A stretch of 64,000 nt of DNA, taken from contig NZ_BAAAWH010000001.1 of NCBI RefSeq assembly GCF_039534975.1, positions 558,001-622,000 of the forward strand, in the 5' to 3' direction. Each line of letters starts with the position of its first letter. Positions within the stretch are counted from its first letter, which is position 1. The position numbers and the translations under genes are program-made. The DNA comes from Microbacterium terregens (GTDB lineage: Bacteria; Actinomycetota; Actinomycetes; Actinomycetales; Microbacteriaceae). Shown here in pieces: positions 54,769 to 62,526 of the stretch. Under the pieces are notes generated by a model. The model was not told the origin of the DNA and searched no databases. It worked only from the letters and a program-made list of their open reading frames with translations.

Positions 54769-56328
54769 CTAGGACTTGTCGCCGAAGACTTCCGACTCCA
54801 TCGCGTCATATCCCTCTGCCTGGGGGTCTCGATGCGTGCCGCCGGACAGCGCGTACTCCTCCTCGGGAGACAGAACGAGGCGGTGGCGGAACGACACGGC
54901 GAAGCCGACGAGGATCACGACGTAGACGATTCCGATGGCGATGATGGCCGGCAGGAACGTCGGGTTGAGGAGGAAGCCGACGAAGATCAGCGCAGCGATG
55001 ACCGCGGCGATGACCGCCCCGGGGATCCCCCACGGGCTGACGTACGGTCGGCTCGCGTTCGGGAACTTCTTGCGCAGGATGATGAACGAGATCATCTGCA
55101 GCAGGTACGCGAGCACCGCGCCCCAGACCGCGATGTTCAGCACGATCGCGCCTGCCACGGCGCCTGCGCCCTCGTTGACGGCGGCAAGGCTGTCCAGCAC
55201 GACCAGGGCGATGAACCCGATCACCGCGCCCACCGCGAGGGCGACCCACGGGGTCTGCCGCTTGCCGGTGAGCGAGAGGAACTTCGGGTAGTAGCCCGCG
55301 CGCGAGAGCGAGTACATGTTGCGTCCGTAGGCGAACATGATGCCCTGCAGTGAGGCCAGCAGCCCGACCAGCGCGAACAGGGCCAGCAGCGCGGCGAGCT
55401 GGTCGCCGACGATCGCCCGGAATCCGTCCAGCAGCGGCTCCGCGGCCACGCCCGTCGCCTCCGCGCCGATGACTCCGGTGTTGAGGAACAGCACCAGCAG
55501 GCCCGTGACGATCAGCGTGCCGCGGGCCCAGAATCCCGCCTTCGGAATGTCGCGCACCGGGTTGTGGGATTCTTCCGCCGCGAGCGGCAGCTCCTCGATC
55601 CCGAGGAAGAACCACATGGCGAACGGCAGCGCGAACAGGATCGGGAAGAACCCGTGGGGCAGGAATGCCGTCTGCCCCGGATCGGGCTCGATGTTCCAGA
55701 GCGCGTCCCACGAGAACGCGCCGGTGAACAGCGACATGAGCGAGAAGACCACGATGATGCCGATGGAGATGATCGAGACCACGATCGCGAACCGGAACGA
55801 GATGGCAGCGCCCGAGGAGTTCAGCGCGATGAATGCGACGTAGAGGATGATCCACCACACCCAGGTCGGCATCGAGAAGTTCAGCAGCTCGGTCGTGATC
55901 GCGTCGGCGTACGAGGCGGAGAAGTACACGATGACCGCCGTGGTCGCGACGTACTCGATGGTCTCGGCCGCTCCGGTGATCAAGCCGCCCCAGGGTCCCA
56001 TCGCCGATCGCGCGAACGAGTAGGCGCCGCCGGTGTGCGGCATCGCGGCCGCCATCTCTCCGATCGAGAAGATCATGCCGTAGTACATCGCGACGAGGAT
56101 CACGAAGGCGATCAGCATGCCGCCGAATCCGGCGAAGTCGATGCCGAAGTTCCACCCGGAGAAGTCGCCCGAGATGACCGCGGCGACCGCCAGCCCCCAC
56201 AGGCCCCAGATTCCCGCTGACCGTTTCAGCGTCCTCTTCTCGAAGTACCCTTCACCCGCCCGTGTATAGGTTGCTCCGGCGACCTTGGCCGAGTCACTGC
56301 GAGCGGGCACATTGCTGGACTGAGTCAT
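54769..56328 (-). CDS. Amino-acid/amine permease, ethanolamine permease-like (APC family)
   Basis: 519-aa secondary transporter with 12 hydrophobic segments. The APC-family start GIWGLWGLAVAAVISGDFSGWNFG (unwound TM1 region), MPHTGGAYSFARSAMGPWGGLITG in TM3, and the FFLGIEELPLAAEESHNPVRDIPKA loop resemble ethanolamine permeases. ATG at 56328 follows GGAGGAT by 4 nt. It is divergent from the glutamine-synthetase-like gene, so it probably imports the amine used by that operon. Ethanolamine is a reasonable guess; other amines are possible. Confidence 0.85.
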   Translation of the reverse strand: MTQSSNVPARSDSAKVAGATYTRAGEGYFEKRTLKRSAGIWGLWGLAVAAVISGDFSGWNFGIDFAGFGGMLIAFVILVAMYYGMIFSIGEMAAAMPHTGGAYSFARSAMGPWGGLITGAAETIEYVATTAVIVYFSASYADAITTELLNFSMPTWVWWIILYVAFIALNSSGAAISFRFAIVVSIISIGIIVVFSLMSLFTGAFSWDALWNIEPDPGQTAFLPHGFFPILFALPFAMWFFLGIEELPLAAEESHNPVRDIPKAGFWARGTLIVTGLLVLFLNTGVIGAEATGVAAEPLLDGFRAIVGDQLAALLALFALVGLLASLQGIMFAYGRNMYSLSRAGYYPKFLSLTGKRQTPWVALAVGAVIGFIALVVLDSLAAVNEGAGAVAGAIVLNIAVWGAVLAYLLQMISFIILRKKFPNASRPYVSPWGIPGAVIAAVIAALIFVGFLLNPTFLPAIIAIGIVYVVILVGFAVSFRHRLVLSPEEEYALSGGTHRDPQAEGYDAMESEVFGDKS

Positions 56329-56504
56329 CGATCCTCCGAGCAGTCGGGTGCGGCGCGGAGCGGGCGCCATGGGCATGATTGTGATGCCTAAAGGTGGGTT
56401 CTGTCTACCTTTGAAACGAACTTTCTGATTACAGTGGACGCAGCGCGGACGCCCGGAATCGCGCTCGTGCCGCGCGCAGCCTGCGCGCTCAGGGAGGGTG
56501 ACGG

Positions 56505-57860
56505 ATGCCAGGAAACCTCAGCGTCTCGGAGTTGAACGCGGCGATCGCGGCCGACGAGATCGATACCGTGATCGTCGCCTTCCCCGACGCCCAGGGCCGG
56601 CTGGTCGGCAAACGGGTGTCGGCTCGCTTCTTCCAGGAGGAGGTGCTGCCGCACGGCGCCGAGGCGTGCAACTACCTGCTGTCGGTCGACGTCGATATGA
56701 ACACCATCGACGGCTACGCGATGTCCAGCTGGGAGAAGGGCTACGGCGACATGATGCTGCTGTCGGACCCCGACACCCTGCGGCGCATGCCGTGGCTGGA
56801 GGGCACCGCGCTGGTGATGGCGGATCTGGCGTGGCAGGGCGGCGAACCGGTCGTGCAGTCGCCGCGCGCGATCCTCACGCATCAGCGGGATCGCCTGGCC
56901 GAGCGCGGGCTCACGGCATACGCCGGCACGGAGCTGGAGTTCCTCGTCTTCGACGACACGTATCGGGATGCCTGGGCGCGGGGCTACCGGGACCTGAAGC
57001 CCTCGACGGACTACAACGTCGACTACGACATCCTCGCCTCCGGCCGGCTCGAGCCGCTGCTGCGCGACATCCGCCGTGGGATGGACGGCGCCGGCATGTA
57101 CAGCGAAGGCGTCAAGGGCGAGTGCAACCTCGGTCAGCAGGAGATCGCGTTCCGCTATGCCGAGGCCCTGGAAACGGCCGACCAGCACACCATCTACAAG
57201 AACGGCGCGAAGGAGATCGCCGAGAAGCACGGCAAGTCGATCACGTTCATGGCGAAGTTCAACGAGCGCGAGGGCAACAGCTGTCACGTCCACCTCTCGG
57301 TGCGCGACCAGGGCGGGGGGCCGGTGATGGCCGGTGACGGCGAGTACGGGTTCAGCCCGCTGATGGGGCATTGGATCGCCGGCATCCTGGCGACCCTGCG
57401 CGAGTTCACCCTGCTGTACGCCCCGACCATCAACTCGTACAAGCGCTTCCAGAAGGGGTCCTTCGCCCCCACCGGCGTCGCCTGGGGCCTGGACAACCGG
57501 ACGTGCGCTCTGCGCATCGTCGGACACGGCCCGTCACTGCGGGTCGAGAACCGGGTTCCCGGCGGCGACCTCAACCCCTACCTCGGCATCTCCGCGATCA
57601 TCGCCGGCGGGTTGCACGGCATCGCGAACGAACTCCCGCTGCCCGAACCACTCGCCGGCAATGCGTACACGGCGGGTGTCGACCACCTGCCGACGACCCT
57701 GCGGGAGGCGGCGCAGCTGTTCGAGCAGTCCGCGATCGCCCGGGAGGCCTTCGGCGACGAGATGGTCGATCACTATCTCCACCAGGCGCGGATCGAGGTC
57801 GAGGCGTACGACGCGGCCGTGACCGACTGGGAGCGGATCCGTGGTTTCGAACGCCTCTGA
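56505..57860 (+). CDS. Glutamine synthetase-like gamma-glutamyl-amine ligase (GlnA4 type)
   Basis: 451-aa member of the glutamine synthetase family. The catalytic core is intact: GTELEFLVFDDTY (Glu ligands), KGECNLGQQEIAFRYA, CHVHLSVRDQ, and RFQKGSFAPTGVAWGLDNRT. The N-terminal beta-grasp part (VIVAFPDAQGRLVGKRVSARFF) is of the amine-ligase class (GlnA3/GlnA4, PuuA) rather than GlnA. With a neighbouring permease, GATase hydrolase and aldehyde dehydrogenase it most likely joins glutamate to an amine. In Streptomyces GlnA4 acts on ethanolamine; assignment here is by analogy. ATG at 56505 has GGGAGG upstream. Confidence 0.88.
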   Translation: MPGNLSVSELNAAIAADEIDTVIVAFPDAQGRLVGKRVSARFFQEEVLPHGAEACNYLLSVDVDMNTIDGYAMSSWEKGYGDMMLLSDPDTLRRMPWLEGTALVMADLAWQGGEPVVQSPRAILTHQRDRLAERGLTAYAGTELEFLVFDDTYRDAWARGYRDLKPSTDYNVDYDILASGRLEPLLRDIRRGMDGAGMYSEGVKGECNLGQQEIAFRYAEALETADQHTIYKNGAKEIAEKHGKSITFMAKFNEREGNSCHVHLSVRDQGGGPVMAGDGEYGFSPLMGHWIAGILATLREFTLLYAPTINSYKRFQKGSFAPTGVAWGLDNRTCALRIVGHGPSLRVENRVPGGDLNPYLGISAIIAGGLHGIANELPLPEPLAGNAYTAGVDHLPTTLREAAQLFEQSAIAREAFGDEMVDHYLHQARIEVEAYDAAVTDWERIRGFERL

Positions 57861-58734
57861 CCCTTCGACGAGCTCAGGGACCGGGCGGGTGGACTCGGGG
57901 ACCGGGCGGGTGGACTCGGGCACCGGGCGGGTGGGCTCGGGGACCGCGGGGTCGCACCGACGCGCGCCGGTCATCGGCCTGACGACGTATCTCGAGCAGG
58001 CCAAGCAGGGCGTGTGGGATGTCCGCGCCGCGTTCCTGCCGCACGTCTACTTCGACGCCGTCGCCGCCTCGGGCGGGGTCGCGGTGCTGCTGCCGCCGCA
58101 GCCGAATCCCGAGCTCGCGGCATCCGTTGTTCTGGACGGACTGGACGGCCTCATCTTGACCGGTGGGCTCGACGTGCAGCCCGAGCTGTACGGGGCGGAG
58201 CGGCATCCGCGCACCGACCCGCCCCGCCCGGAGCGGGACGCCTGGGAGCTGTCGCTCTTCCGCGGCGCGGACGAGCGGCGCATTCCGGTGCTGGCGATCT
58301 GCCGAGGCCTGCAGCTGGTCAACGTCGCACGCGGAGGGACTCTCCAGCAGCACCTGCCCGAGTCGCTGGGCACGGAACGTTACCGCGTCGGCGGGGGCGT
58401 CTTCGCCTCCAACACCGTGGCGGTCCACGACGGCACCGCGCTGGCCGACATCGTCGGCGAGGGCGACCTCGTGGTCCACAGCTACCACCACCAGGGCGTC
58501 GACCGGCTCGGCGACGGTCTCGTCGTCACCGCGCGCACCGACGACGGGCTCGTCCAGGCCGTAGAGTCCACCGAGGCCGGATACGTGCTCGGCGTGCAGT
58601 GGCACCCCGAGCAGGACACCGAAGACCGGCGGCTCTTCGCGGGACTGGTCGCCCAAGCATCCATCCATGCCGCGTCCCGGTACGGCGCCGCGCGCCCATC
58701 CGAGCACGAGCCCACATCGGAGGCGATGCCGTGA
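57841..58734 (+). CDS. Gamma-glutamyl amide hydrolase (PuuD-like class I GATase)
   Basis: 297-aa peptidase C26 family protein that would free glutamate from the gamma-glutamylated product. The catalytic Cys is in LAICRGLQLVNVARGG near 155, and the His/Glu in GVQWHPEQD near 255. The fold begins only at APVIGLTTYLEQ (~residue 42). The preceding residues come from a GAGCTCAGGG-type repeat and a Val-Asp-Ser-Gly-Thr-Gly-Arg tandem. GTG at 57841 overlaps the ligase gene by 20 nt; a later GTG near 57930 is an alternative start free of the repeat. Confidence 0.87.
   Translation: MVSNASDPSTSSGTGRVDSGTGRVDSGTGRVGSGTAGSHRRAPVIGLTTYLEQAKQGVWDVRAAFLPHVYFDAVAASGGVAVLLPPQPNPELAASVVLDGLDGLILTGGLDVQPELYGAERHPRTDPPRPERDAWELSLFRGADERRIPVLAICRGLQLVNVARGGTLQQHLPESLGTERYRVGGGVFASNTVAVHDGTALADIVGEGDLVVHSYHHQGVDRLGDGLVVTARTDDGLVQAVESTEAGYVLGVQWHPEQDTEDRRLFAGLVAQASIHAASRYGAARPSEHEPTSEAMP
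57859..57945 (+). repeat. Dispersed repeat plus ~21-bp tandem in the GATase 5' end
   Basis: Directly after the ligase stop, ACCCTTCGACGAGCTCAGGG is a palindromic repeat core of a kind widespread in high-G+C genomes. It is followed by three to four copies of GGACCGGGCGGGTGGACTCG. Both are within the open frame of the hydrolase and would be translated. Confidence 0.8.
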
Positions 58735-60095
58735 GCACGTTCACACTGATCAATCCAGCGACGGCTGCGCCGATCCGCGAGGTGCCTCGAGCCGGGGTCG
58801 GCGAGGTGGACGCGGCGATCGCTCGCGCGGTCACGGCGCAGAGATCCTGGGCAGCGCTGCCCCCCGTCGCCCGAGCGGACGCGCTGCGGTCGTTCGCGCG
58901 CGCCGTGGAGGCTCGGATCGAGGAGCTCGCCCAACTCGAGGTGATGAACTCGGGGCATCCGATCAGCTCCGCCCGTTGGGAGGCGTCCCATGTCGCGCAG
59001 GTGCTGAACTTCTACGCGGGAGCGCCCGAGCGGCTGTCGGGGCAGCAGATCCCGGTCGCCGGCGGCATCGATGTCACCTTCCACGAGCCGTACGGCGTCG
59101 TGGGGATCATCGTGCCGTGGAACTTCCCGATGACGATCGCCGCGTGGGGCTTCGCGCCCGCGCTCGCCGCCGGCAACGCGGTGGTACTCAAGCCCGCCGA
59201 GCTGACACCGCTGACGGCGATGCGGCTCGGTGAGCTCGCCCTGGAGTCCGGTCTGCCCGAGGGGCTGTTCGAGGTCGTCACCGGGTCGGGGTCGGTCGTG
59301 GGGCAGCGATTCGTCACGCATCCCGACGTGCGCAAGGTCGTCTTCACCGGCTCGACGGAGGTGGGAACGGATGTCGCGGCCGGCTGTGCCCGCGCGCTCA
59401 AGCCCGTGACGCTCGAGCTGGGCGGCAAGAGCGCGAACATCATCTTCGCGGACGCCGATCTGGAGCGGGCCGCCGCATCGGCCCCGGGCGCCGTGTTCGA
59501 CAACGCGGGTCAGGACTGCTGCGCCCGCAGCCGCATCCTCGTACAGCACTCTGTGTTCGACCGCTTCCTCGAGCTGCTCGAACCCGCCGTCGCCGACTGG
59601 CGCGTCGGTGATCCGCGCGACGAGGCGACCGAGATGGGTCCTCTCATCTCGGCAGCGCACCGTGACTCGGTCATCCCGTTCGTGAAGCACTCACGCGTCG
59701 CCTTCCGAGGCTCGGCACCCAACGATCCGGGCTTCTGGTTCGCGCCGGCCGTCGTGCTGCCCGAATCGCCGCGGGACCGCGTCGCCCAGCACGAGATCTT
59801 CGGCCCGGTCGTCGCGGTGCTGCCGTTCGAGGACGAGGCCGACGCGATCCGCCTCGCCAACGACACGATCTTCGGCCTCGCCGGGTCGATCTGGACCGAG
59901 AACCTCGGCCGCGCGGTGCGCGTCTCGCGCGCCGTGAAGAGCGGCGTCCTGTCGGTCAACTCGCACTCGTCGGTCCGCTATACGACGCCCTTCGGCGGTA
60001 TGAAGGCCTCAGGGCTCGGCCGCGAGCTCGGGCCCGATGCGGCGGAGCACTTCACAGAGACGAAGAACGTCTTCTACGCGACGGGCGATGCCTGA
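58731..60095 (+). CDS. Aldehyde dehydrogenase of the amine operon
   Basis: 454-aa NAD(P)-dependent aldehyde dehydrogenase. Key motifs are IIVPWNFPMTIAAWGFAPALAAGN, KPAELTPLTA, FTGSTEVGTDVA, the general base in LELGGKSANII, and the catalytic Cys in NAGQDCCARSR. GTG at 58731 overlaps the hydrolase stop (GTGA). It is slightly shorter than the usual ~480 at the N-terminus. It would oxidise the aldehyde arising from the gamma-glutamylated or free amine, as PuuC does in putrescine use. Confidence 0.9.
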   Translation: MSTFTLINPATAAPIREVPRAGVGEVDAAIARAVTAQRSWAALPPVARADALRSFARAVEARIEELAQLEVMNSGHPISSARWEASHVAQVLNFYAGAPERLSGQQIPVAGGIDVTFHEPYGVVGIIVPWNFPMTIAAWGFAPALAAGNAVVLKPAELTPLTAMRLGELALESGLPEGLFEVVTGSGSVVGQRFVTHPDVRKVVFTGSTEVGTDVAAGCARALKPVTLELGGKSANIIFADADLERAAASAPGAVFDNAGQDCCARSRILVQHSVFDRFLELLEPAVADWRVGDPRDEATEMGPLISAAHRDSVIPFVKHSRVAFRGSAPNDPGFWFAPAVVLPESPRDRVAQHEIFGPVVAVLPFEDEADAIRLANDTIFGLAGSIWTENLGRAVRVSRAVKSGVLSVNSHSSVRYTTPFGGMKASGLGRELGPDAAEHFTETKNVFYATGDA

Positions 60096-60198
60096 TGAGC
60101 ATGGCACTCTCCCGCGCCGATTCCGTGTCCCCAATTCGCATCCTCCCGAGGGCCTTTCCGCCGCCTTTTCGGGACCTCACCCACTCGGGAGCAGCGCA

Positions 60199-60978
60199 AT
60201 GACCGTCGATCTCACCCAGCGACTGAAGGACCGCGTCGCCGTCATCACCGGCGGCGCGAGCGGGATCGGACTCGCGACCGCCCGTCGCTTCGCGGCCGAA
60301 GGCGCGTTCGTCGTGATCGCCGACGTCGATCCCGCGACGGGGGAGGCGGCGGCATCCGAGGTCGGCGGTGTCTTCCGTCGTGTCGATGTCGCCGACGAGA
60401 CGCAGGTGAACGCGCTCTTCGATGGGGTTGCCGCCGAGTTCGGGCGCCTCGACATCGCGTTCAACAACGCCGGCATCTCGCCCGCGGACGACGATTCGAT
60501 TGAGACCACCGAGCTGCCGGCGTGGGATCGCGTGCAGGACGTCAACCTCAAGAGCGTCTACCTGTGCTCGAGGGCGGCGCTGCGTCACATGGTGCCGGCG
60601 GGCAGAGGCTCGATCATCAACACCGCCTCGTTCGTGGCGTTGCTGGGCTCGGCGACTTCGCAGATCTCGTACACCGCGTCCAAGGGCGGGGTGCTCGCGA
60701 TGACCCGCGAACTCGGGGTTCAGTTCGCGCGCCAAGGCATCCGCGTGAACGCGCTGTGCCCGGGCCCGGTCAACACGCCGCTGCTGCAGGAGCTGTTCGC
60801 CAAGGATCCCGAGCGGGCCCAGCGTCGCCTCGTCCACGTGCCGATGGGCCGGTTCGCCGAGCCCGAGGAGCTGGCCGCCGCGGTCGCCTTCCTCGCCTCG
60901 GACGACGCGTCGTTCATGACCGCGACCGCTTTCGTGGTCGACGGTGGCATCACCAACGCCTACGTGACCCCCCTCTAG
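60199..60978 (+). CDS. Short-chain dehydrogenase/reductase
   Basis: 259-aa classical SDR. The cofactor motif TGGASGIG is at ~17-24, NNAGIS near 91, the catalytic Ser in NTASFVALLGSA, Tyr-xxx-Lys in YTASKGG near 158-162, and PGPVNTPLL after it. An Asp in VIADVDP at the end of beta-2 suggests NAD. ATG at 60199 has GGGAG 6 nt upstream. It lies 103 bp after the aldehyde dehydrogenase and probably oxidises an alcohol in the same pathway, such as the hydroxyl of gamma-glutamyl-ethanolamide. Confidence 0.88.
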   Translation: MTVDLTQRLKDRVAVITGGASGIGLATARRFAAEGAFVVIADVDPATGEAAASEVGGVFRRVDVADETQVNALFDGVAAEFGRLDIAFNNAGISPADDDSIETTELPAWDRVQDVNLKSVYLCSRAALRHMVPAGRGSIINTASFVALLGSATSQISYTASKGGVLAMTRELGVQFARQGIRVNALCPGPVNTPLLQELFAKDPERAQRRLVHVPMGRFAEPEELAAAVAFLASDDASFMTATAFVVDGGITNAYVTPL

Positions 60979-60987
60979 GCGCGGGCA

Positions 60988-61075
60988 TGTGCACAACTTC
61001 GCCAAATCGGCGACGGATGCCGGGGATCGACCCCGTTTTCGTCGCCGCGCGCGCGGATTCGCGGAGTTGTGCACA
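60988..61075. repeat. GTGCACAAC hairpin element, copy 2
   Basis: TGTGCACAACTTCGC (60988-61002) pairs with GCGGAGTTGTGCACA (61061-61075) over 15 positions with one G-U. A second, inner hairpin GCGACGG..GGGG ATCGA CCCC..CGTCGC fills the loop. Starts 10 bp after the SDR stop. The left 30 nt resemble copy 1 at 50686. Confidence 0.87.
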
Positions 61076-61102
61076 CGACGGTGCGCGGACGGGGGGCTCA
61101 CG

Positions 61103-61819
61103 ATGACCGAAACACCGCTGCGGGAGGTGCGCCGGGCCGTCTACCGACCCCTGCGAGCAGGGAACGCGCTGGAAGACACCGTCGCGCGGCTCGTGCAGAC
61201 CGTCCGCCTGGGCGTGGTCGCGCCGGGGGAGTCGCTGCCGCCCGAGCGCGAGCTCGCGAGCCGGTACGAGGTCAGCCGCGACACGGTGCGGGAGGCGATC
61301 CGAGAGCTGGCCGACACCGGGTACCTCGTCCGTCGCCGGGGTCGTTACGGCGGGACCTTCGTCGCCGATCCGCTGCCGCAGGCGCCGCACCCCGGCGTCG
61401 TGCCGCTCGACGAGCTCGAGGACGTTCTGGGTCTTCGACGCGTGCTCGAGGCGGGCGCCGCGAGGACGGCGGCGGGGCGCACCCTGACACCCGAGGCCCG
61501 CGCCGAGCTGTGGGCCCGCTATGAGGCTGCCACCGCGGCCGACACGGCGGAGTACCGCCGCCTGGACACCCTGCTGCACCTCACGATCGCGGAGGTCGCG
61601 GGCATCCCCTCACTCGTCGCCCTCGCGGCCGAGAACCGTGCGCGCGTGAACGCCTGGCTCGACACGTTCCCGCTGCTGCCGCGCAACATCGAGCACTCCA
61701 ACGCTCAGCACGAGCGCATCGTGACCGCGATCCTCACCGGACGAGCGGATGCCGCGGAGGCGGCGATCCTGGAACACCTGGCCGGGTCCGAGGCACTGCT
61801 GCGCGGCTTCCTCGCCTGA
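61103..61819 (+). CDS. FadR-subfamily GntR regulator
   Basis: 238-aa transcription factor. The N-terminal winged helix reads RLGVVAPGESLPPERELASRYEVSRDTVREAIRELADTGYLVRRRGRYGG; the C-terminal FCD domain has LRRVLEAGAARTAAGRTL, a metal-ligand pattern RRLDTLLHLTIAEVAG, and SNAQHERIVTAILTGRADAAEAAI. It is last in the amine operon and probably controls it in response to a pathway acid. ATG at 61103; upstream in-frame sequence is the repeat element and not coding. Confidence 0.9.
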   Translation: MTETPLREVRRAVYRPLRAGNALEDTVARLVQTVRLGVVAPGESLPPERELASRYEVSRDTVREAIRELADTGYLVRRRGRYGGTFVADPLPQAPHPGVVPLDELEDVLGLRRVLEAGAARTAAGRTLTPEARAELWARYEAATAADTAEYRRLDTLLHLTIAEVAGIPSLVALAAENRARVNAWLDTFPLLPRNIEHSNAQHERIVTAILTGRADAAEAAILEHLAGSEALLRGFLA

Positions 61820-61888
61820 ACCGGAGCTTTCCGGCTGTGTTCCGCGCGACGACCGGTCGACGCGAGCGACGGGACGGAAAGCGTTCGG

Positions 61889-61894
61889 TAGCGT
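61889..61894 (+). promoter_or_regulatory. -10 box of the SseB-like gene, leaderless type
   Basis: TAGCGT, 6 nt (GGAGCG), ATG at 61901. Confidence 0.4.
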
Positions 61895-61900
61895 GGAGCG

Positions 61901-62332
61901 ATGGCATCAGCAGACCAGACCGACGCCGCCGAGGGCGACGAACTCCCTGAGTTCCGCAACACGGCGCTCAGCGATGCGCTTCAGACGCAGGATCTGGCGG
62001 CGGTCGCGTTCGCGCTGCGGCACGGGCCGACCGTCGTACCCCTCATTGCGGCGGATGCTGCGGCCGACGAGTCGACGCCCGACGCGTCTGGTGCCGACGA
62101 GGTGTGGACCTACCGCGACCCGAAGACCGGCCAGGTCGCGCTGCTGCTGTTCAGTGACGCTGCGAACAAGCCGGCATCCCTCCCCGCCAAGGTCGCGCTC
62201 AACAGCCCGGGCTGGTTGCGTGCGTTCCTGGGACTGCACGAGGAGACCATCACCACCGTCTTCTTCGACATCGCCGGACCGCATCCGATGCAGGCGAGCC
62301 CGGCGGCGCTCATCACCGCGCTCGACGCCTGA
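61901..62332 (+). CDS. SseB-like hypothetical protein
   Basis: 143-aa cytosolic protein. The pattern LSDALQTQDLAAVAFALRHGPTVVPL, then YRDPKTGQVALLLFSDAANKPASLP, then NSPGWLRAFLGLHEETITTVFFDIAGPHPMQASPAAL resembles the SseB N-terminal domain, whose function is unclear. ATG at 61901 is supported by TAGCGT 6 nt before it. It is not obviously connected with its neighbours. Confidence 0.6.
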   Translation: MASADQTDAAEGDELPEFRNTALSDALQTQDLAAVAFALRHGPTVVPLIAADAAADESTPDASGADEVWTYRDPKTGQVALLLFSDAANKPASLPAKVALNSPGWLRAFLGLHEETITTVFFDIAGPHPMQASPAALITALDA

Positions 62333-62388
62333 AGCGGCTCGCCGTCGTCCGCCTCGACTTCGGCGACGCGGCCTGGCATGCTCAGGCG

Positions 62389-62526
62389 ATGGAGTTCCTG
62401 ATCGTCGGAGTCGTGTGTACCGCGGGCCTTGTGATCCCCATCGCGTTGGCCCGCATGCAGAGTCAGCAGCGCGGCAGCCATCCGCAGACACCGGGTGGTC
62501 GCAGCGCGGTGCGGGGCCGGCGCTAG
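62389..62526 (+). CDS. Very small membrane protein
   Basis: 45 codons: MEFLIVGVVCTAGLVIPIAL forms a membrane helix, then a basic tail with RMQSQQRGSHP and GGRSAVRGRR. No ribosome binding site is evident, but GGCATGCTCAGGCG precedes the ATG. The stop codon overlaps the radA stop (convergent). The hydrophobic-then-basic layout argues for a real small protein, but homology cannot be checked here. Confidence 0.5.
   Translation: MEFLIVGVVCTAGLVIPIALARMQSQQRGSHPQTPGGRSAVRGRR

Noticed and set aside
57841..60095. Calling the locus a standard putrescine (Puu) pathway
   Set aside because: No PuuB-type oxidase is present. The ligase and permease look closer to the ethanolamine type, so only a generic amine role is given.
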